Positions 25,913-35,231 of a DNA stretch of 64,000 bases are shown here, in pieces. The notes under the pieces are model-generated. The model had not been told where the DNA came from. It saw only the letters and a list, made by a program, of their open reading frames with translations, and did no database searches. The DNA comes from Serinicoccus kebangsaanensis (GTDB taxonomy: Bacteria > Actinomycetota > Actinomycetes > Actinomycetales > Dermatophilaceae), in NCBI RefSeq assembly GCF_008919445.1, contig NZ_VSLG01000001.1:384674-448673 (forward strand), in the 5' to 3' direction. Position 1 is the first letter of the stretch; the number at the start of each line of letters is the position of its first letter. The translations under genes and the position numbers were made by a program.

Positions 25913-26971
25913 GTGAAGATCCTCTCCGTCGTCGGCGCCCGACCGCAGTTCGTCAAGCTCGCCCCGATCGCGGGCGAGTGCGCCGGGCGCGGTGTCGAGC
26001 ACGTCATCGTGCACACCGGCCAGCACTACGACCCGATGCTGTCCGACGTCTTCTTCTCCGACCTGGGCATCCCGGACCCGGACGTCCACCTCGGCGTCGG
26101 CTCCGGCAGCCACGGTGTGCAGACCGGGGCGATCCTCGGTGCCCTGGACGAGGTGCTGGCGACGCACCGTCCCGACTGGGTGCTGGTCTACGGCGACACC
26201 AACTCCACGCTCGCGGGGGCGCTGTCGGCGGTCAAGCAGCAGCTGCGGGTGGCCCACCTCGAGGCCGGGCTGCGCTCGTTCAACCGCCGGATGCCGGAGG
26301 AGCACAACCGGGTGCTCACCGACCACGCCGCCGACCTGCTGCTGGCACCGACCCGGGTGGCGGCGGACCATCTGGCGACCGAGGGTCTGGCCGGGCGCAC
26401 GGTGGTGGTCGGGGACGTGATGATCGACGTGCTCCACCGGGTCCGGGACGCCATGGTGGACACCGGTCGCGTGCTCGCCGACCTGGGTATGCCCGCCGGC
26501 GGCTTCTCCGTCGCCACCATCCACCGCGCGGAGAACACCGACGACCCGACACGCCTGGGCGCCATCATCACGGCGCTGCAGCAGATGGACCACCCGGTGG
26601 TGCTGCTGGCGCACCCGCGGCTGCGGGCGAAGGCGGCCGAGCACGGCCTGGACCTGGACGGCGGGGCGCTGGTGGCACGCGACCCGCTCCCCTATCCCCA
26701 GCTGGTCGGCGCGGTCAGCCAGGCGCGGGGCGTGATCACCGACTCCGGCGGCCTGCAGAAGGAGGCCTTCGCGCTGCGGGCGCCGTGCACCACGGTCCGG
26801 ACCGAGACGGAGTGGGTCGAGACCGTCGAGCTGGGGTGGAACGTCCTGGTCGAGCCCGGCCCAGGGCTGCGGGAGGCCGCGTCCCGCCCGGCGCCCGGGC
26901 CGACCGACGCGACGCCCTACGGCGACGGCCGCGCGGCCGCGGCGGTGCTGGACGCCCTGCTGGCCCACTGA
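25913..26971 (+). CDS. wecB: UDP-N-acetylglucosamine 2-epimerase (non-hydrolysing)
   Basis: A 352-residue GT-B-fold enzyme that interconverts UDP-GlcNAc and UDP-ManNAc, or a diacetamido-uronate analogue in WbpI-type enzymes. All family signatures are present: VVGARPQFVKLAPI, HTGQHYD, VYGDTNSTLAG, HLEAGLRS, PEEHNRVLTDHAAD, TIHRAENTDD and DSGGLQKEA. The GTG start is set by the conserved N-terminus. It is alone on the plus strand between two minus-strand glycosyltransferases. The wbpB/E/D-like genes elsewhere in the window make a WbpI-like role as likely as a WecB one. Confidence 0.9.
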   Translation: MKILSVVGARPQFVKLAPIAGECAGRGVEHVIVHTGQHYDPMLSDVFFSDLGIPDPDVHLGVGSGSHGVQTGAILGALDEVLATHRPDWVLVYGDTNSTLAGALSAVKQQLRVAHLEAGLRSFNRRMPEEHNRVLTDHAADLLLAPTRVAADHLATEGLAGRTVVVGDVMIDVLHRVRDAMVDTGRVLADLGMPAGGFSVATIHRAENTDDPTRLGAIITALQQMDHPVVLLAHPRLRAKAAEHGLDLDGGALVARDPLPYPQLVGAVSQARGVITDSGGLQKEAFALRAPCTTVRTETEWVETVELGWNVLVEPGPGLREAASRPAPGPTDATPYGDGRAAAAVLDALLAH

Positions 26972-27003
26972 GGGGCACCGCTGTGCGCTCCCTCGTGTCC
27001 CGG

Positions 27004-27021
27004 GCGTGCCCCCCGGCACGC
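27004..27021. terminator. Hairpin between convergent genes
   Basis: GCGTGCC (27004-27010) pairs with GGCACGC (27015-27021) around a four-base loop of C. It lies 33 bases after the wecB stop and 32 bases before the end of the converging glycosyltransferase gene, and could stop transcription from both sides. No T-run is seen, as is common in high-GC actinobacteria. Confidence 0.5.
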
Positions 27022-27052
27022 ATGTGTCACGAGCACCTGCACAGGGATCGGG

Positions 27053-28201
27053 TCAGCCGCCCACCCGGGCGGCGAGCGTGTCGACCGCCCGCGACCAGCC
27101 GTGCACCTGCCGCTCGGCCGACAGCTCGCGCGCTGCGTCGTCGGCCGCCCGCTTGAAGGCCCTCACCTGCTCCGGGTCCAGGGCGTCCAGGGTGCGCGCC
27201 AGCGCCTCGGCGGTGAAGTCCGGGCTGACCAGCCCGAGCCGGTGACGCCGCACCAGCGCCGACATCTCCGGGCTCGGCCCGACCACAAGCGCCAACCGCC
27301 CCTGGACGAAGTCGAAGATCTTGTTCGGGAGCGCCCAGAGGTGGTTGAACGACACCGGCGGCAGCACGTAGACCCCCACGTCGTGCGCGTTCAGCGTCAC
27401 CGGCAGCTCGTGCGGCGCGACCGGCGGGTGGATCCGCACCCGGTCGGACCCGGCATACCGCTCCCGCAGCTGGTCGAGGTAGGCCGGGTCGTTCGGCATG
27501 AGGTAGAGGTCGAGGGTCATCGGCCGGGTGAGGCGGTCCATCGCGTCGAGGATGACGTCCAGCCGGTGCCGTTGCGCGTTGCCCGAGTGCACCAGGCGCA
27601 GCGGCGCGTCCGGCTCGACCGGCACCGGGTCGAGGTCGACGAAGTCCGGCGCGTTGACGACCACACCGGCGCGCAGCCCGAAGCGCAGGCGGTACTCCCG
27701 GGCGATGCCGTCGCCGACGGTGGTGACCGAGGCCGCGCGTGGTCCGTAGCGGCGCACCAGCCAGCGGTAGTAGGGCGCGACGAAGGCACGCCACCGGCGC
27801 GACTCCTCGTTCTGCCGCGGGTGGTACTCGTGCAGGTCGGCGTGCACCCCTCCGGTCGGCGCCAGGTCCAGCGCCAGGGGCAGGGTGTCGATGTCGTTCG
27901 CGAGGACCACCACGAAGCGGCGCTGGTCGGCCAGCAGCGCCGCCGCCGCCTCGGTCACCGGCGCGCTCCGGTATGCCCGCTCGAACCGGCGCTGCACGAG
28001 CAGCCGGCGGTCCTTGTGCCAGTGCACGACCTCGTCCGGCAGCCGCAGGTGCTCGACCACACCGTCCGGGGCCTCGCCGTAGCCGAGGGTGGTGACGGCA
28101 TACCGGGTGGAGAACAGGCGGATCTGCCGCAGCACCCGTGCGTCCGAGCGCAGCGTGCTCCACGCCATGACGAGCAGCCGGGGCCGGGGATCAGCGCGCA
28201 C
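27053..28201 (-). CDS. GT4-like glycosyltransferase
   Basis: A 382-residue GT-B protein. The start resembles that of the C-terminal half of the neighbouring 802-residue protein (PRLLVMAWSTLRSDARVLRQ here, PRVLILSFSPVARDARVLKQ there), as do the middle (DLHEYHPRQNEESRRW, SVTTVGDGIAREY) and the donor-binding part (FNHLWALPNKIFDFVQGRLALVVGPSPEM). The two are clearly paralogues. GTG at 28201 is chosen since it begins exactly at the conserved strand; it overlaps the upstream gene by 11 bases, so translation is coupled. Donor and acceptor are unknown. Confidence 0.8.
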   Translation of the reverse strand: MRADPRPRLLVMAWSTLRSDARVLRQIRLFSTRYAVTTLGYGEAPDGVVEHLRLPDEVVHWHKDRRLLVQRRFERAYRSAPVTEAAAALLADQRRFVVVLANDIDTLPLALDLAPTGGVHADLHEYHPRQNEESRRWRAFVAPYYRWLVRRYGPRAASVTTVGDGIAREYRLRFGLRAGVVVNAPDFVDLDPVPVEPDAPLRLVHSGNAQRHRLDVILDAMDRLTRPMTLDLYLMPNDPAYLDQLRERYAGSDRVRIHPPVAPHELPVTLNAHDVGVYVLPPVSFNHLWALPNKIFDFVQGRLALVVGPSPEMSALVRRHRLGLVSPDFTAEALARTLDALDPEQVRAFKRAADDAARELSAERQVHGWSRAVDTLAARVGG

Positions 28202-30599
28202 GGCCACGCTCCGAGGTGGGGGCGGCGCGAGCGGCGGCCGAGCGGACGATCGAGCGCACCGACTCCACCCAGCGCCGGGACTGGTGCTCGTCCGACAGAC
28301 CCTCTGCGGCCGCGGCCGCGGCGTCCTTGAGGTCGGCGACCCGCCCGTCGCCCACGGCGGCGACGGCGGCGGTGACGGCATGGACGTCGAAGCCGTCGGC
28401 GACCACCCCCAGGCCGTGCCCGGTCACCAGCTTCGCCATCTCCGGGCTCGGCCCGACGAGCAGCCCGAGGCGCGCCTGAACGTAGTCGAACACCTTGTTG
28501 GGCAGGGCGTTGGTGTTGTTGAAGGACAGCGGGGGGAGCACGTGGATCCCGACGTCGTGACGGTTGAGCACCCCTACCAGGTCGGCGTAGGGCACGGCGT
28601 CCCGCACGGTGACCACGCCGCCGCTCGCGCCCGCGCGCTCCCGCAGCTCGGCCAGGTGGCCGGGATCGTTCGGGGTGAGGTAGAGGTCGAGGGTCACGGG
28701 CACGCCCTGGGCGGCCGCGCCCGCCACCGCGTCGACCATGACCTGCAGGTGCCGGTTGCGCAGGCACGCGCCGGAGTGGACCAGCCGCACCGGTGAGCGG
28801 ACCGGCGTCGGGGCGAGGTCGGCATACGGCGCGGCGTTGGTGACGACGCCGACCTCCACCCCGAAGCGTGCGGAGTACTCCTCGGCGATCCGCTCGCTGA
28901 CCGTGGTGACCGCGGCGCAGCGCGGCAGGAAGGTCCGGCAGAGCCACTCCTGGAAGGGCGAGATGCGCCGCATCCACGCCGGGTCCTCCTCGTGCAGCAG
29001 CGGGAAGTACTCGTGCAGGTCGGCGTGCACCCCCGCGCGGGGCGCGAGCCACAGGGCCAGCGGCACGGCGTCGAGGTCGTTGGCCAGGACCACGTCCGCC
29101 GACCCGCGTCGCAGCTGACGCAGCACCCACCGCACGCCCGGCTGGGCGGCATAGGCGGCGCGGTAGCTGCGCAGCGTGATCAGCCGGCCGTCCAGCGCGT
29201 TCTGCGCGCCCTCCGGCACCTCGACGTGGCCCGAGACCCCCTCCGGCGCCGGTCCGTAGCCGCAGGTCACGACGTCGAACTCGCGGGCGAGGTGGCGGAC
29301 CTGCTTGAGCACCCGCGCGTCGCGGGCGACCGGGCTGAAGGACAGGATGAGCACGCGTGGCCGCGACGCGTCGTGGAGTCCGTCCGGGGTATGCCGACCG
29401 CCGACCGTGGCGCGCACCCCACCCAGGAGCCCGGTCGCCGCGGCCTCGGCGTGGGCCCGCAGCGTGGCCTCCGGTGCGAGGTTGGCGAGCGGGTCGGGGG
29501 TGAGCAGGATGTCCCAGCGCGAGGCCTCGGCGCGTCGGGCCGCGGCTGCTGCCAGGGCGTCGGTGTCGGCGGCCACCAGCACCGCGTCCAGCAGGGCCTG
29601 GTCCGCCCGGTGCAGGGCACGCGGCGCGTCCGGCGCCATCGCCAGCAGGTCCCGCGTGAGCCGGCGCACGTCGGCGGCCTCGCCGGGTGCCCAGTCCAGC
29701 GGCGAGGGGCGGCGGCGCACCGCGCCGAGCACGTGGATCCGCAGCGTCTTGACGACGATCGCCTGGCGGGCCGGGCCGGGGAGGGCGCGCACCCAGCGCT
29801 GGTCGAGGAGGCGGGCGTGCGCCGCGAGCTCGTCGGACACGGGGCGGGCGGTCGACGTGGTCCGCCCCTCGCCGCGGGTGCCGATCACGTAGGCCGGCGC
29901 CTCCCGCGCGAGGTCGACGCGCTCACCGGAGCTGGACAGCCGCAGCGACAGCTCGACGTCCTCCCCCGTCTGCAGGCCGGGGGTCAGCGGACCCTCGCCG
30001 TCGAGCAGCCCCAGCTCGTCGAGCGTGGCCCGGCGCAGCAGGCCCAGCGGTGCGGTGCGGTAGGCCAGCCGGTCGGCCACCAGGTCCAGGTCCCGGCTCC
30101 GGCCCGGCCGGGTCCGCGGGGTCGGCACCTGCTCGCCGTCCTCGGTCTCGACCCGCGCCATCAGCCACGCCGACCCGAGCTCGTCGGCGAGCCGCACCCA
30201 GGCGGCGAGGGCACCGTCGGCATACCAGTCGTCCGAGCCGATGATGCTCAGGTAGCGACCGTCGGCCGCCAGGATCCCCGCGTTGAACGGGCCGGCGGGG
30301 CTGCGCAGCCCGTCCTGCACGGAGAGGTAGCGCACGTGCGCCGCGAGCTCGGCCGCGTCCTCACCACGCGCCACCAGCGCGTCCTCGACCGCACGCCGCA
30401 CCTCCCGCTGCCCGACCTCGTGCGCGACCACGGTGACCCGCACCCGGGGTCCCCCGTCGACCACCCCGCGCAGGTCGGCGCCGCGCAGGGCCGAGTGCAC
30501 CACCCGCCAGACCGGCCGGGTCAGGTCGTGCACCGCGACGACGACGTCCACGTCCACCGCCGGCAGGACCGGTCCTCGGGCGGGCTCTCCCGAGGTCAT
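28191..30599 (-). CDS. Two-domain glycosyltransferase (GT2-like then GT4-like)
   Basis: An 802-residue protein with the reverse order of the 782-residue enzyme at 23.5 kb. Residues about 10-270 are GT2-like (DVVVAVHDLTRPVWRVVHSAL, PAGPFNAGILAADGRYLSIIGSDDWY), with a helical region to about 430; residues about 435-800 are GT4-like (PRVLILSFSPVARDARVLKQ, DLHEYFPLLHEEDPAW, LPNKVFDYVQARLGLLVGPS). The GT2-like part shares FNAGI and GSDD blocks and the RT/RSAPLGL segment with the other enzyme. The ATG overlaps the stop of the ABC exporter gene in ATGA. Probably adds two successive sugars of a surface glycan. Confidence 0.85.
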   Translation of the reverse strand: MTSGEPARGPVLPAVDVDVVVAVHDLTRPVWRVVHSALRGADLRGVVDGGPRVRVTVVAHEVGQREVRRAVEDALVARGEDAAELAAHVRYLSVQDGLRSPAGPFNAGILAADGRYLSIIGSDDWYADGALAAWVRLADELGSAWLMARVETEDGEQVPTPRTRPGRSRDLDLVADRLAYRTAPLGLLRRATLDELGLLDGEGPLTPGLQTGEDVELSLRLSSSGERVDLAREAPAYVIGTRGEGRTTSTARPVSDELAAHARLLDQRWVRALPGPARQAIVVKTLRIHVLGAVRRRPSPLDWAPGEAADVRRLTRDLLAMAPDAPRALHRADQALLDAVLVAADTDALAAAAARRAEASRWDILLTPDPLANLAPEATLRAHAEAAATGLLGGVRATVGGRHTPDGLHDASRPRVLILSFSPVARDARVLKQVRHLAREFDVVTCGYGPAPEGVSGHVEVPEGAQNALDGRLITLRSYRAAYAAQPGVRWVLRQLRRGSADVVLANDLDAVPLALWLAPRAGVHADLHEYFPLLHEEDPAWMRRISPFQEWLCRTFLPRCAAVTTVSERIAEEYSARFGVEVGVVTNAAPYADLAPTPVRSPVRLVHSGACLRNRHLQVMVDAVAGAAAQGVPVTLDLYLTPNDPGHLAELRERAGASGGVVTVRDAVPYADLVGVLNRHDVGIHVLPPLSFNNTNALPNKVFDYVQARLGLLVGPSPEMAKLVTGHGLGVVADGFDVHAVTAAVAAVGDGRVADLKDAAAAAAEGLSDEHQSRRWVESVRSIVRSAAARAAPTSERGRAR

Positions 30600-32371
30600 G
30601 CCAGCCCCGACAGCCGCGCCTGGGTCGCGAACTCCGGGTGCGCCGCGACCACCTCCTCGAAGCTGCCCCGGGCCACGATCGTGCCGTCCTTCATGAAGCA
30701 GACCTGGTCGCTGTGCCGGACCGTGGAGAGCCGGTGGGCGACCGCGATGACCGTCACCTGGCCGTGCAGGTCCCGGATCGCGGTGGCCACGGCGTCCTCG
30801 GTCGTGGTGTCGAGCGCCGACATGGCCTCGTCCAGGACCAGCACGAGCGGGTCGGCATAGAGCGCGCGGGCGATCCCGAGCCGCTGACGCTGGCCACCGG
30901 ACAGGGCCAGGCCCCGCTCCGCGACCCGCACGCCCAGCCCGCCCCGCTCGGTGACGACGTCCATCAGCTGCGCGCGCTCCAGGGCGCGCGTGACGGCCGC
31001 CTCGTCGATGTCCTCGCCCCAGGTGAGGGCGACGTTCTGGGCGATGGTGCCGTCGAAGAGGTTGACCTCCTGCGGCACGTAGCCGACCCGCGCCCGCCAG
31101 GCGCCGAGCACCTCCGGCAGCGGACGCTCGTCCACCCGGATCTCTCCGGCCGAGGGCGTGAGCAGGCCCAGCAGCACGTCCACCAGGGTCGACTTCCCGG
31201 CGCCGGAGGCGCCGACCAGGGCCACCGACGAGCCGAGCGGGATGTCCAGGTCGACCTCCCGGAGGGCCGGCTCGGCAGCACCCGGATAGCTGAAGGAGAC
31301 CTCGCGCAGCGCGAGCAGCCGGGGGTCGTCCGGCAGCGGCTCGGTGCCGAGCTGCTCCGCCGCCGCGACATAGCCCTGCGCGTCCTGGATGTCGGTGATG
31401 ACGGCCTCGGCGTGCGGCAGCGTCGAGGCGGTCTGGGTGATGATCGACTGGAAGCGGTTGACGCTGGGGATCATCCGCATCCCGGCGACGGCGAAGAGCG
31501 CGATCGCCTCGAACGCCTGGTCCCGGCCCCCCAGCAGGAAGGCGACTCCCCCGACGACCGCGAAGCCGAGCACCAGCCCGGTGTCGGTGACGAACTTGGG
31601 GACGGTGTTGAGGAACATCAGGTGCGACCGGGCCCGGGTGGCGTGCACCCGGTTGGCGTGCACCTCCGCCGCGACCTCATCCGCCTTGCCGCGGAGGGTC
31701 ACCTCCTTCAGCGCGCCCATCATCTCGGTCATCAGCCCGGCGACCTTGAACGAGTAGTCGCGCCCCACCCGGCCGGCCACGACCGCACGCGGGGAGATGA
31801 CGACATACATCAGCACGGCCAGACCGCCGAGGTAGGCGAAGGTCACCAGCGCGGTGAGCGGCTGGGCCACGAGCAGGACGACGAGGACGGCACCGAAGGT
31901 CGCGAGCTCCGCCGGCAGCGAGGCGGCCGGGAGCAGCAGCCCGGTCGTGGTGTTGGCGATCCCCACGTCGGCCAGACGCACCAGCTGGGAGGTGTTCCGG
32001 CGCAGCCGCTCGGTCCACGGCGCCCGGATGTATGCCCCGAACAGGCGGTCCCCGATGACGAGGTCGTAGGCCGCGAGCCGCTTCGCCACCGCCCACTGGA
32101 GCGCCATCGTCGCGAGCCCCTTGACCACGACGAGGGCGCAGATGGTGCCGAGCAGCCAGGCATACCGCTCCGGCGGCACGGCCCCCAGGACCGGCAGCTG
32201 GACCGGGTTGCCCTGGATCATCGGGGCCAGGGTGAGCGCGAGCAGCGACAGGGCCAGGATGTCGACGACGGCCAGCACGCTGGAGGCGGCCGTGAAGCCG
32301 AGGAGGAACCAGCGGGTGCTCGGCGGCAGCAGCGGCAGCAGGCGACGCAGGGCCCGCAGCAACCGGATCAT
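30596..32371 (-). CDS. ABC exporter, fused permease-ATPase (MsbA/PglK-like)
   Basis: A 591-residue half-transporter. Residues 1-310 hold six transmembrane helices of the ABC type-I exporter fold (WFLLGFTAASSVLAVVDILA near residue 20). The ATPase at about 345-590 has Walker A VGASGAGKST, the signature LSGGQRQRLGIARAL, and Walker B LVLVLDEAMSALD. It should work as a homodimer. As the first gene of a run with two glycosyltransferases overlapping by four bases or more, it probably flips lipid-linked oligosaccharide across the membrane, as PglK does. The ATG at 32371 is set by the first amphipathic stretch MIRLLRALRRLLPLLP. Confidence 0.88.
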   Translation of the reverse strand: MIRLLRALRRLLPLLPPSTRWFLLGFTAASSVLAVVDILALSLLALTLAPMIQGNPVQLPVLGAVPPERYAWLLGTICALVVVKGLATMALQWAVAKRLAAYDLVIGDRLFGAYIRAPWTERLRRNTSQLVRLADVGIANTTTGLLLPAASLPAELATFGAVLVVLLVAQPLTALVTFAYLGGLAVLMYVVISPRAVVAGRVGRDYSFKVAGLMTEMMGALKEVTLRGKADEVAAEVHANRVHATRARSHLMFLNTVPKFVTDTGLVLGFAVVGGVAFLLGGRDQAFEAIALFAVAGMRMIPSVNRFQSIITQTASTLPHAEAVITDIQDAQGYVAAAEQLGTEPLPDDPRLLALREVSFSYPGAAEPALREVDLDIPLGSSVALVGASGAGKSTLVDVLLGLLTPSAGEIRVDERPLPEVLGAWRARVGYVPQEVNLFDGTIAQNVALTWGEDIDEAAVTRALERAQLMDVVTERGGLGVRVAERGLALSGGQRQRLGIARALYADPLVLVLDEAMSALDTTTEDAVATAIRDLHGQVTVIAVAHRLSTVRHSDQVCFMKDGTIVARGSFEEVVAAHPEFATQARLSGLA

Positions 32372-32399
32372 GCGGGCCGCCTGGTCATGGCCTCCATCG

Positions 32400-32405
32400 T
32401 AGGCT
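32400..32405 (+). promoter_or_regulatory. -10 element TAGGCT, leaderless start
   Basis: TAGGCT ends six bases before the GTG at 32412 and lies in the 40-base gap between the divergent ABC exporter and glycosyltransferase genes. No Shine-Dalgarno sequence is present. Confidence 0.45.
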
Positions 32406-32411
32406 GCGGGC

Positions 32412-33629
32412 GTGGCCGCACCCGTCAACCGCCTGCGCCGCCTCGCCTGGCGCGGCGTCGCCGCCCTGCCCGGCCCCGTGCGCGAGCTCGCGAGCGTCCC
32501 GGTCCGTCGGCGGGCCGACCGGCAGCTCCGGGCGCTCACCCCCATGCCGGGGGCTGGGCGCCGGCTCTACATCGGGCCGTGGAACACCGCCGGACAGGGG
32601 TCGGGCTGGGCCCGCGCAGCGCGCATGCACCTGCCGGACGTCGCCGCCCAGAGCCTGGTCGCCGCGCGCTCGGCCACGACCTCGCCGTTCCGGTTCCCCG
32701 CCGACCACGAGCTCTCCGTGCTCGCGCAGCGCGGGCACGTCCGGCAGATCCACGGGGAGCGGGTGCTGCGCGAGGCGACGCACGTGCTCTTCGAGTCCGG
32801 CCGGCCGGTGCTCGGCAACCTGCATGCCGGGTCGATGCTGGACGACGTCGCTGCCCTGGAGAAGGCCGGCATCGCGCACGCCGTGCTCTTCCACGGCAGC
32901 GAGATCCGCGGCCCGCGTGAGCACGCCGACCGCGAGCCGCACAGCCCGTTCGCCGCCGCGTGGGACGAGTACGTCCGCACCCTGGCCTCGGTGGTGCAGC
33001 GCAACACCCGCGACCTGTCCGCCTACGCCGGACCGGTGCTCGTCTCGACCCCTGACCTGCTGGACGTGCTGCCGGAGGCGACCTGGCTGCCCCTGGTGGT
33101 GGACGGCGACCGCTTCACCGCGGCCGCGGACAGCCCGGTGCTGCGGCGTCGGCGCCCGGTCGTCCTGCACGCACCGTCCAACCCGCGGCTCAAGGGCACG
33201 GCGGTGATCGAGCGGGTCCTGGAGGGTATGCAGGCGGCCGGGCTGGTGGAGTACCGCCGGCTCGCCGGGGTGCCGCACGAGCAGATGGCCTCCTTCGTCG
33301 GCGCGGCCGACGTGGTGGTGGACCAGGTCGTCCTCGGCAACCCCGGGGTGCTGCTGGCGGAGACGATGGCCGCCGGCCGCGTGGCGGTGGCCCACCTGGG
33401 TCCTGCGGTGCGCGAGCGCATGTCCCGGGCCGACCGTGACCTCGGCGGCGAGGGCGTCGTGCCGGTGGTCGAGGCCGACCCGGAAACCCTGGAGAGCGCG
33501 CTGCTGGACGTCCTCGCCGACCGGGCCGGGCACGCCGAGCTGGCGGCCCGGGGCCCTGACTGGGCACGACGGCACCACGACGGACGACGCGCCGCCGCAG
33601 TGCTGGACCAGGTGCTGCTGTCGCGCTGA
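32412..33629 (+). CDS. Glycosyltransferase-like protein (GT-B fold)
   Basis: A 405-residue protein whose second half looks like a GT-B glycosyltransferase: RPVVLHAPSNPRLKGTAVIERVL near residue 258 and VDQVVLGNPGVLLAETMAAGRVAVAHLG near 308 resemble the nucleotide-sugar binding part of GT4 enzymes. The N-terminus is basic (RLRRLAWRGVAALPGPVREL) and may touch the membrane. GTG at 32412 is chosen by the -10 element six bases upstream. It diverges from the ABC exporter gene. Family membership is moderately sure; substrate unknown. Confidence 0.75.
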   Translation: MAAPVNRLRRLAWRGVAALPGPVRELASVPVRRRADRQLRALTPMPGAGRRLYIGPWNTAGQGSGWARAARMHLPDVAAQSLVAARSATTSPFRFPADHELSVLAQRGHVRQIHGERVLREATHVLFESGRPVLGNLHAGSMLDDVAALEKAGIAHAVLFHGSEIRGPREHADREPHSPFAAAWDEYVRTLASVVQRNTRDLSAYAGPVLVSTPDLLDVLPEATWLPLVVDGDRFTAAADSPVLRRRRPVVLHAPSNPRLKGTAVIERVLEGMQAAGLVEYRRLAGVPHEQMASFVGAADVVVDQVVLGNPGVLLAETMAAGRVAVAHLGPAVRERMSRADRDLGGEGVVPVVEADPETLESALLDVLADRAGHAELAARGPDWARRHHDGRRAAAVLDQVLLSR

Positions 33630-33646
33630 GCCGATCCCTCGGCTCA
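33627..33646 (+). terminator. Hairpin overlapping the glycosyltransferase stop codon
   Basis: TGAGCCGA (33627-33634, including the TGA stop) pairs with TCGGCTCA (33639-33646) around TCCC. A second stem, CCCCGC (33652-33657) with GCGGGG (33664-33669), follows. Both lie before the thi promoter and probably separate the two transcripts. Confidence 0.6.
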
Positions 33647-33692
33647 CTCCCCCCGCAGCGGGAGCGGGGCGGGCTGCGTTAGCCTCGATCTC

Positions 33693-33766
33693 GACGCGGG
33701 GTGCCGCTGTGCGGCTGAGATCACACCCGTCGAACCTGATCTAGCTCGTACTAGCGAAGGGAACGT
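33693..33766 (+). promoter_or_regulatory. TPP riboswitch (THI element) with promoter
   Basis: All conserved parts of the thiamine-pyrophosphate aptamer occur: GGGGTGCC, GGCTGAGATCACACCCG, GAACCTGAT, and GCGAAGGGAA. A -10-like TAGCCT at 33680-33685 places the transcript start at about the first aptamer base. The final aptamer strand GAAGGGA (33756-33762) doubles as the Shine-Dalgarno sequence, six bases before the thiM ATG, so ligand binding would directly hide the ribosome site. Confidence 0.95.
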
Positions 33767-33768
33767 CG

Positions 33769-34575
33769 ATGACGTCTGCACCTGTCCTGCCCGACCAGCT
33801 CGCCTCCTGCTGGGCGCTGCTGCGACGAGACTCACCGCTCACCCAGTGCATCACGAACATCGTGGCCGCACCGTTGAGCGCGAACCTGCTGCTCGCCGCC
33901 GGTGCGGCGCCGGCCATGGTCGACAACCTGCACGAGGCGGGCGAGTTCGCCGCTGCGGCCGGTGGGCTCCTGGTCAACCTCGGCACCCCCTCGGACGGCA
34001 CCGCCGAGGGTATGCGCGTCGCCGTCGCGTCCGCCGCCTCCGCGAACACCCCATGGGTCCTGGACCCGGTCGCCGCAGGAGCGCTGGGCTGGCGCACCGC
34101 CCTGGCGCACGAGCTGGTAGAGCGGTCCCGGCCGGCGGTCGTCCGCGGCAACGCCTCGGAGGTCTCGGCGCTCGCCGGTGGTGCCGGCGGGCGCGGTGTG
34201 GATGCGACGGACACGGTCGAGACCACCGCGCCGGTCGCGGAGGAGCTGGCGCGGCACCACCGGTGCGTCGTCGCGGTGAGTGGCCCGGTGGACCACCTCA
34301 CCGACGGACGCCGGGTCGTCCGCGTCCCGCACGGGCACCCGCTGATGACCCGGGTCACCGGCGTCGGCTGCGGGCTCGGCGCCCTGATGGCCGCCTGCTG
34401 CGCAGTCTCGACCGACCGGTTGGTCGCGGCCGTCACCGCCACCGTCGCCCTGACCCTCGCCGCCGAGTCGGCCGCGGACCGGGCCGCGGCGCCGGGCAGC
34501 TTCGCGGTGGTCCTGGTGGACGAGCTGTCGACCCTCACGCCGGAGGCGCTCGAGGACCGGGTGCAGCTGTCGTGA
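33769..34575 (+). CDS. thiM: Hydroxyethylthiazole kinase
   Basis: A 268-residue ribokinase-like enzyme that phosphorylates 4-methyl-5-(2-hydroxyethyl)thiazole, a salvage step of thiamine synthesis. Family marks are [29 protein letters not shown] at the N-terminus (broken here: QCITNIV and [12 protein letters not shown]), [23 protein letters not shown], and the anion hole/catalytic Asp region [16 protein letters not shown]. It is the first gene after the TPP riboswitch, and its stop overlaps the thiE start (GTGA). Confidence 0.93.
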   Translation: MTSAPVLPDQLASCWALLRRDSPLTQCITNIVAAPLSANLLLAAGAAPAMVDNLHEAGEFAAAAGGLLVNLGTPSDGTAEGMRVAVASAASANTPWVLDPVAAGALGWRTALAHELVERSRPAVVRGNASEVSALAGGAGGRGVDATDTVETTAPVAEELARHHRCVVAVSGPVDHLTDGRRVVRVPHGHPLMTRVTGVGCGLGALMAACCAVSTDRLVAAVTATVALTLAAESAADRAAAPGSFAVVLVDELSTLTPEALEDRVQLS

Positions 34576-35231
34576 TCGACCTTCGGCTCTATCTGGTCAC
34601 CGACACGGCGCTGGCCTCCCGCCGAGGCCTGGTGCCCACGGTCCGGGACGCCGTCGACGGGGGCGTCACCGCCGTGCAGCTACGCGACCACACCGTGGGC
34701 GACGAGGAGTTCGTCATGCTGGGCCGGCTCCTGGCGCGCGCCCTGGCCGGCAGCGGGGTGCCGCTCGTGGTCGACGACCGGGTCCACCTGGTGCGGGCGA
34801 TCGGCGCGGCGGGAGCCCACGTCGGCCAGCGCGACCTGCCCCCGCTGGAGGCCCGCGCCCTGCTGGGCACCGGTGCGGTGCTCGGCCTGTCCTGCAGCAG
34901 CGCTGACCAGGTCCGGAGCGCCAGCGAGCTGCCACCGGGCACCGCGGACTACCTCGGCCTGGGACCGGTGTGGCCGACCCGGAGCAAGCCCGACCACGCC
35001 CGCCCGATCGGTCCGGACGGGCTCGCCGAGCTCACCAGGCAGGCGAGCCGAGCGGCGATGCCGACGGTGGCCATCGGGGGCATCGACGCCTCCCGCACCG
35101 ACGAGGTGATGCGCGCCGGGGTCGGAGGGATCGCGGTCGTGAGCGCCATCTGCGCCTCCGACCGGCCGGCCGACGCCGCCCGCGACCTCCGCGTCAGGGT
35201 GGACGCCGCACGCAGCGGGGCCGACCGGTGA
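34572..35231 (+). CDS. thiE: Thiamine-phosphate synthase
   Basis: A 219-residue TIM-barrel enzyme that joins hydroxymethylpyrimidine diphosphate with thiazole phosphate to make thiamine monophosphate. Signatures are [58 protein letters not shown] (two fragments: VDDRVHL and HVGQRDLP), [14 protein letters not shown] and [10 protein letters not shown]. It begins with a GTG overlapping the thiM stop and ends overlapping thiD, both by four bases, so the three genes are translationally coupled. Confidence 0.95.
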   Translation: MIDLRLYLVTDTALASRRGLVPTVRDAVDGGVTAVQLRDHTVGDEEFVMLGRLLARALAGSGVPLVVDDRVHLVRAIGAAGAHVGQRDLPPLEARALLGTGAVLGLSCSSADQVRSASELPPGTADYLGLGPVWPTRSKPDHARPIGPDGLAELTRQASRAAMPTVAIGGIDASRTDEVMRAGVGGIAVVSAICASDRPADAARDLRVRVDAARSGADR

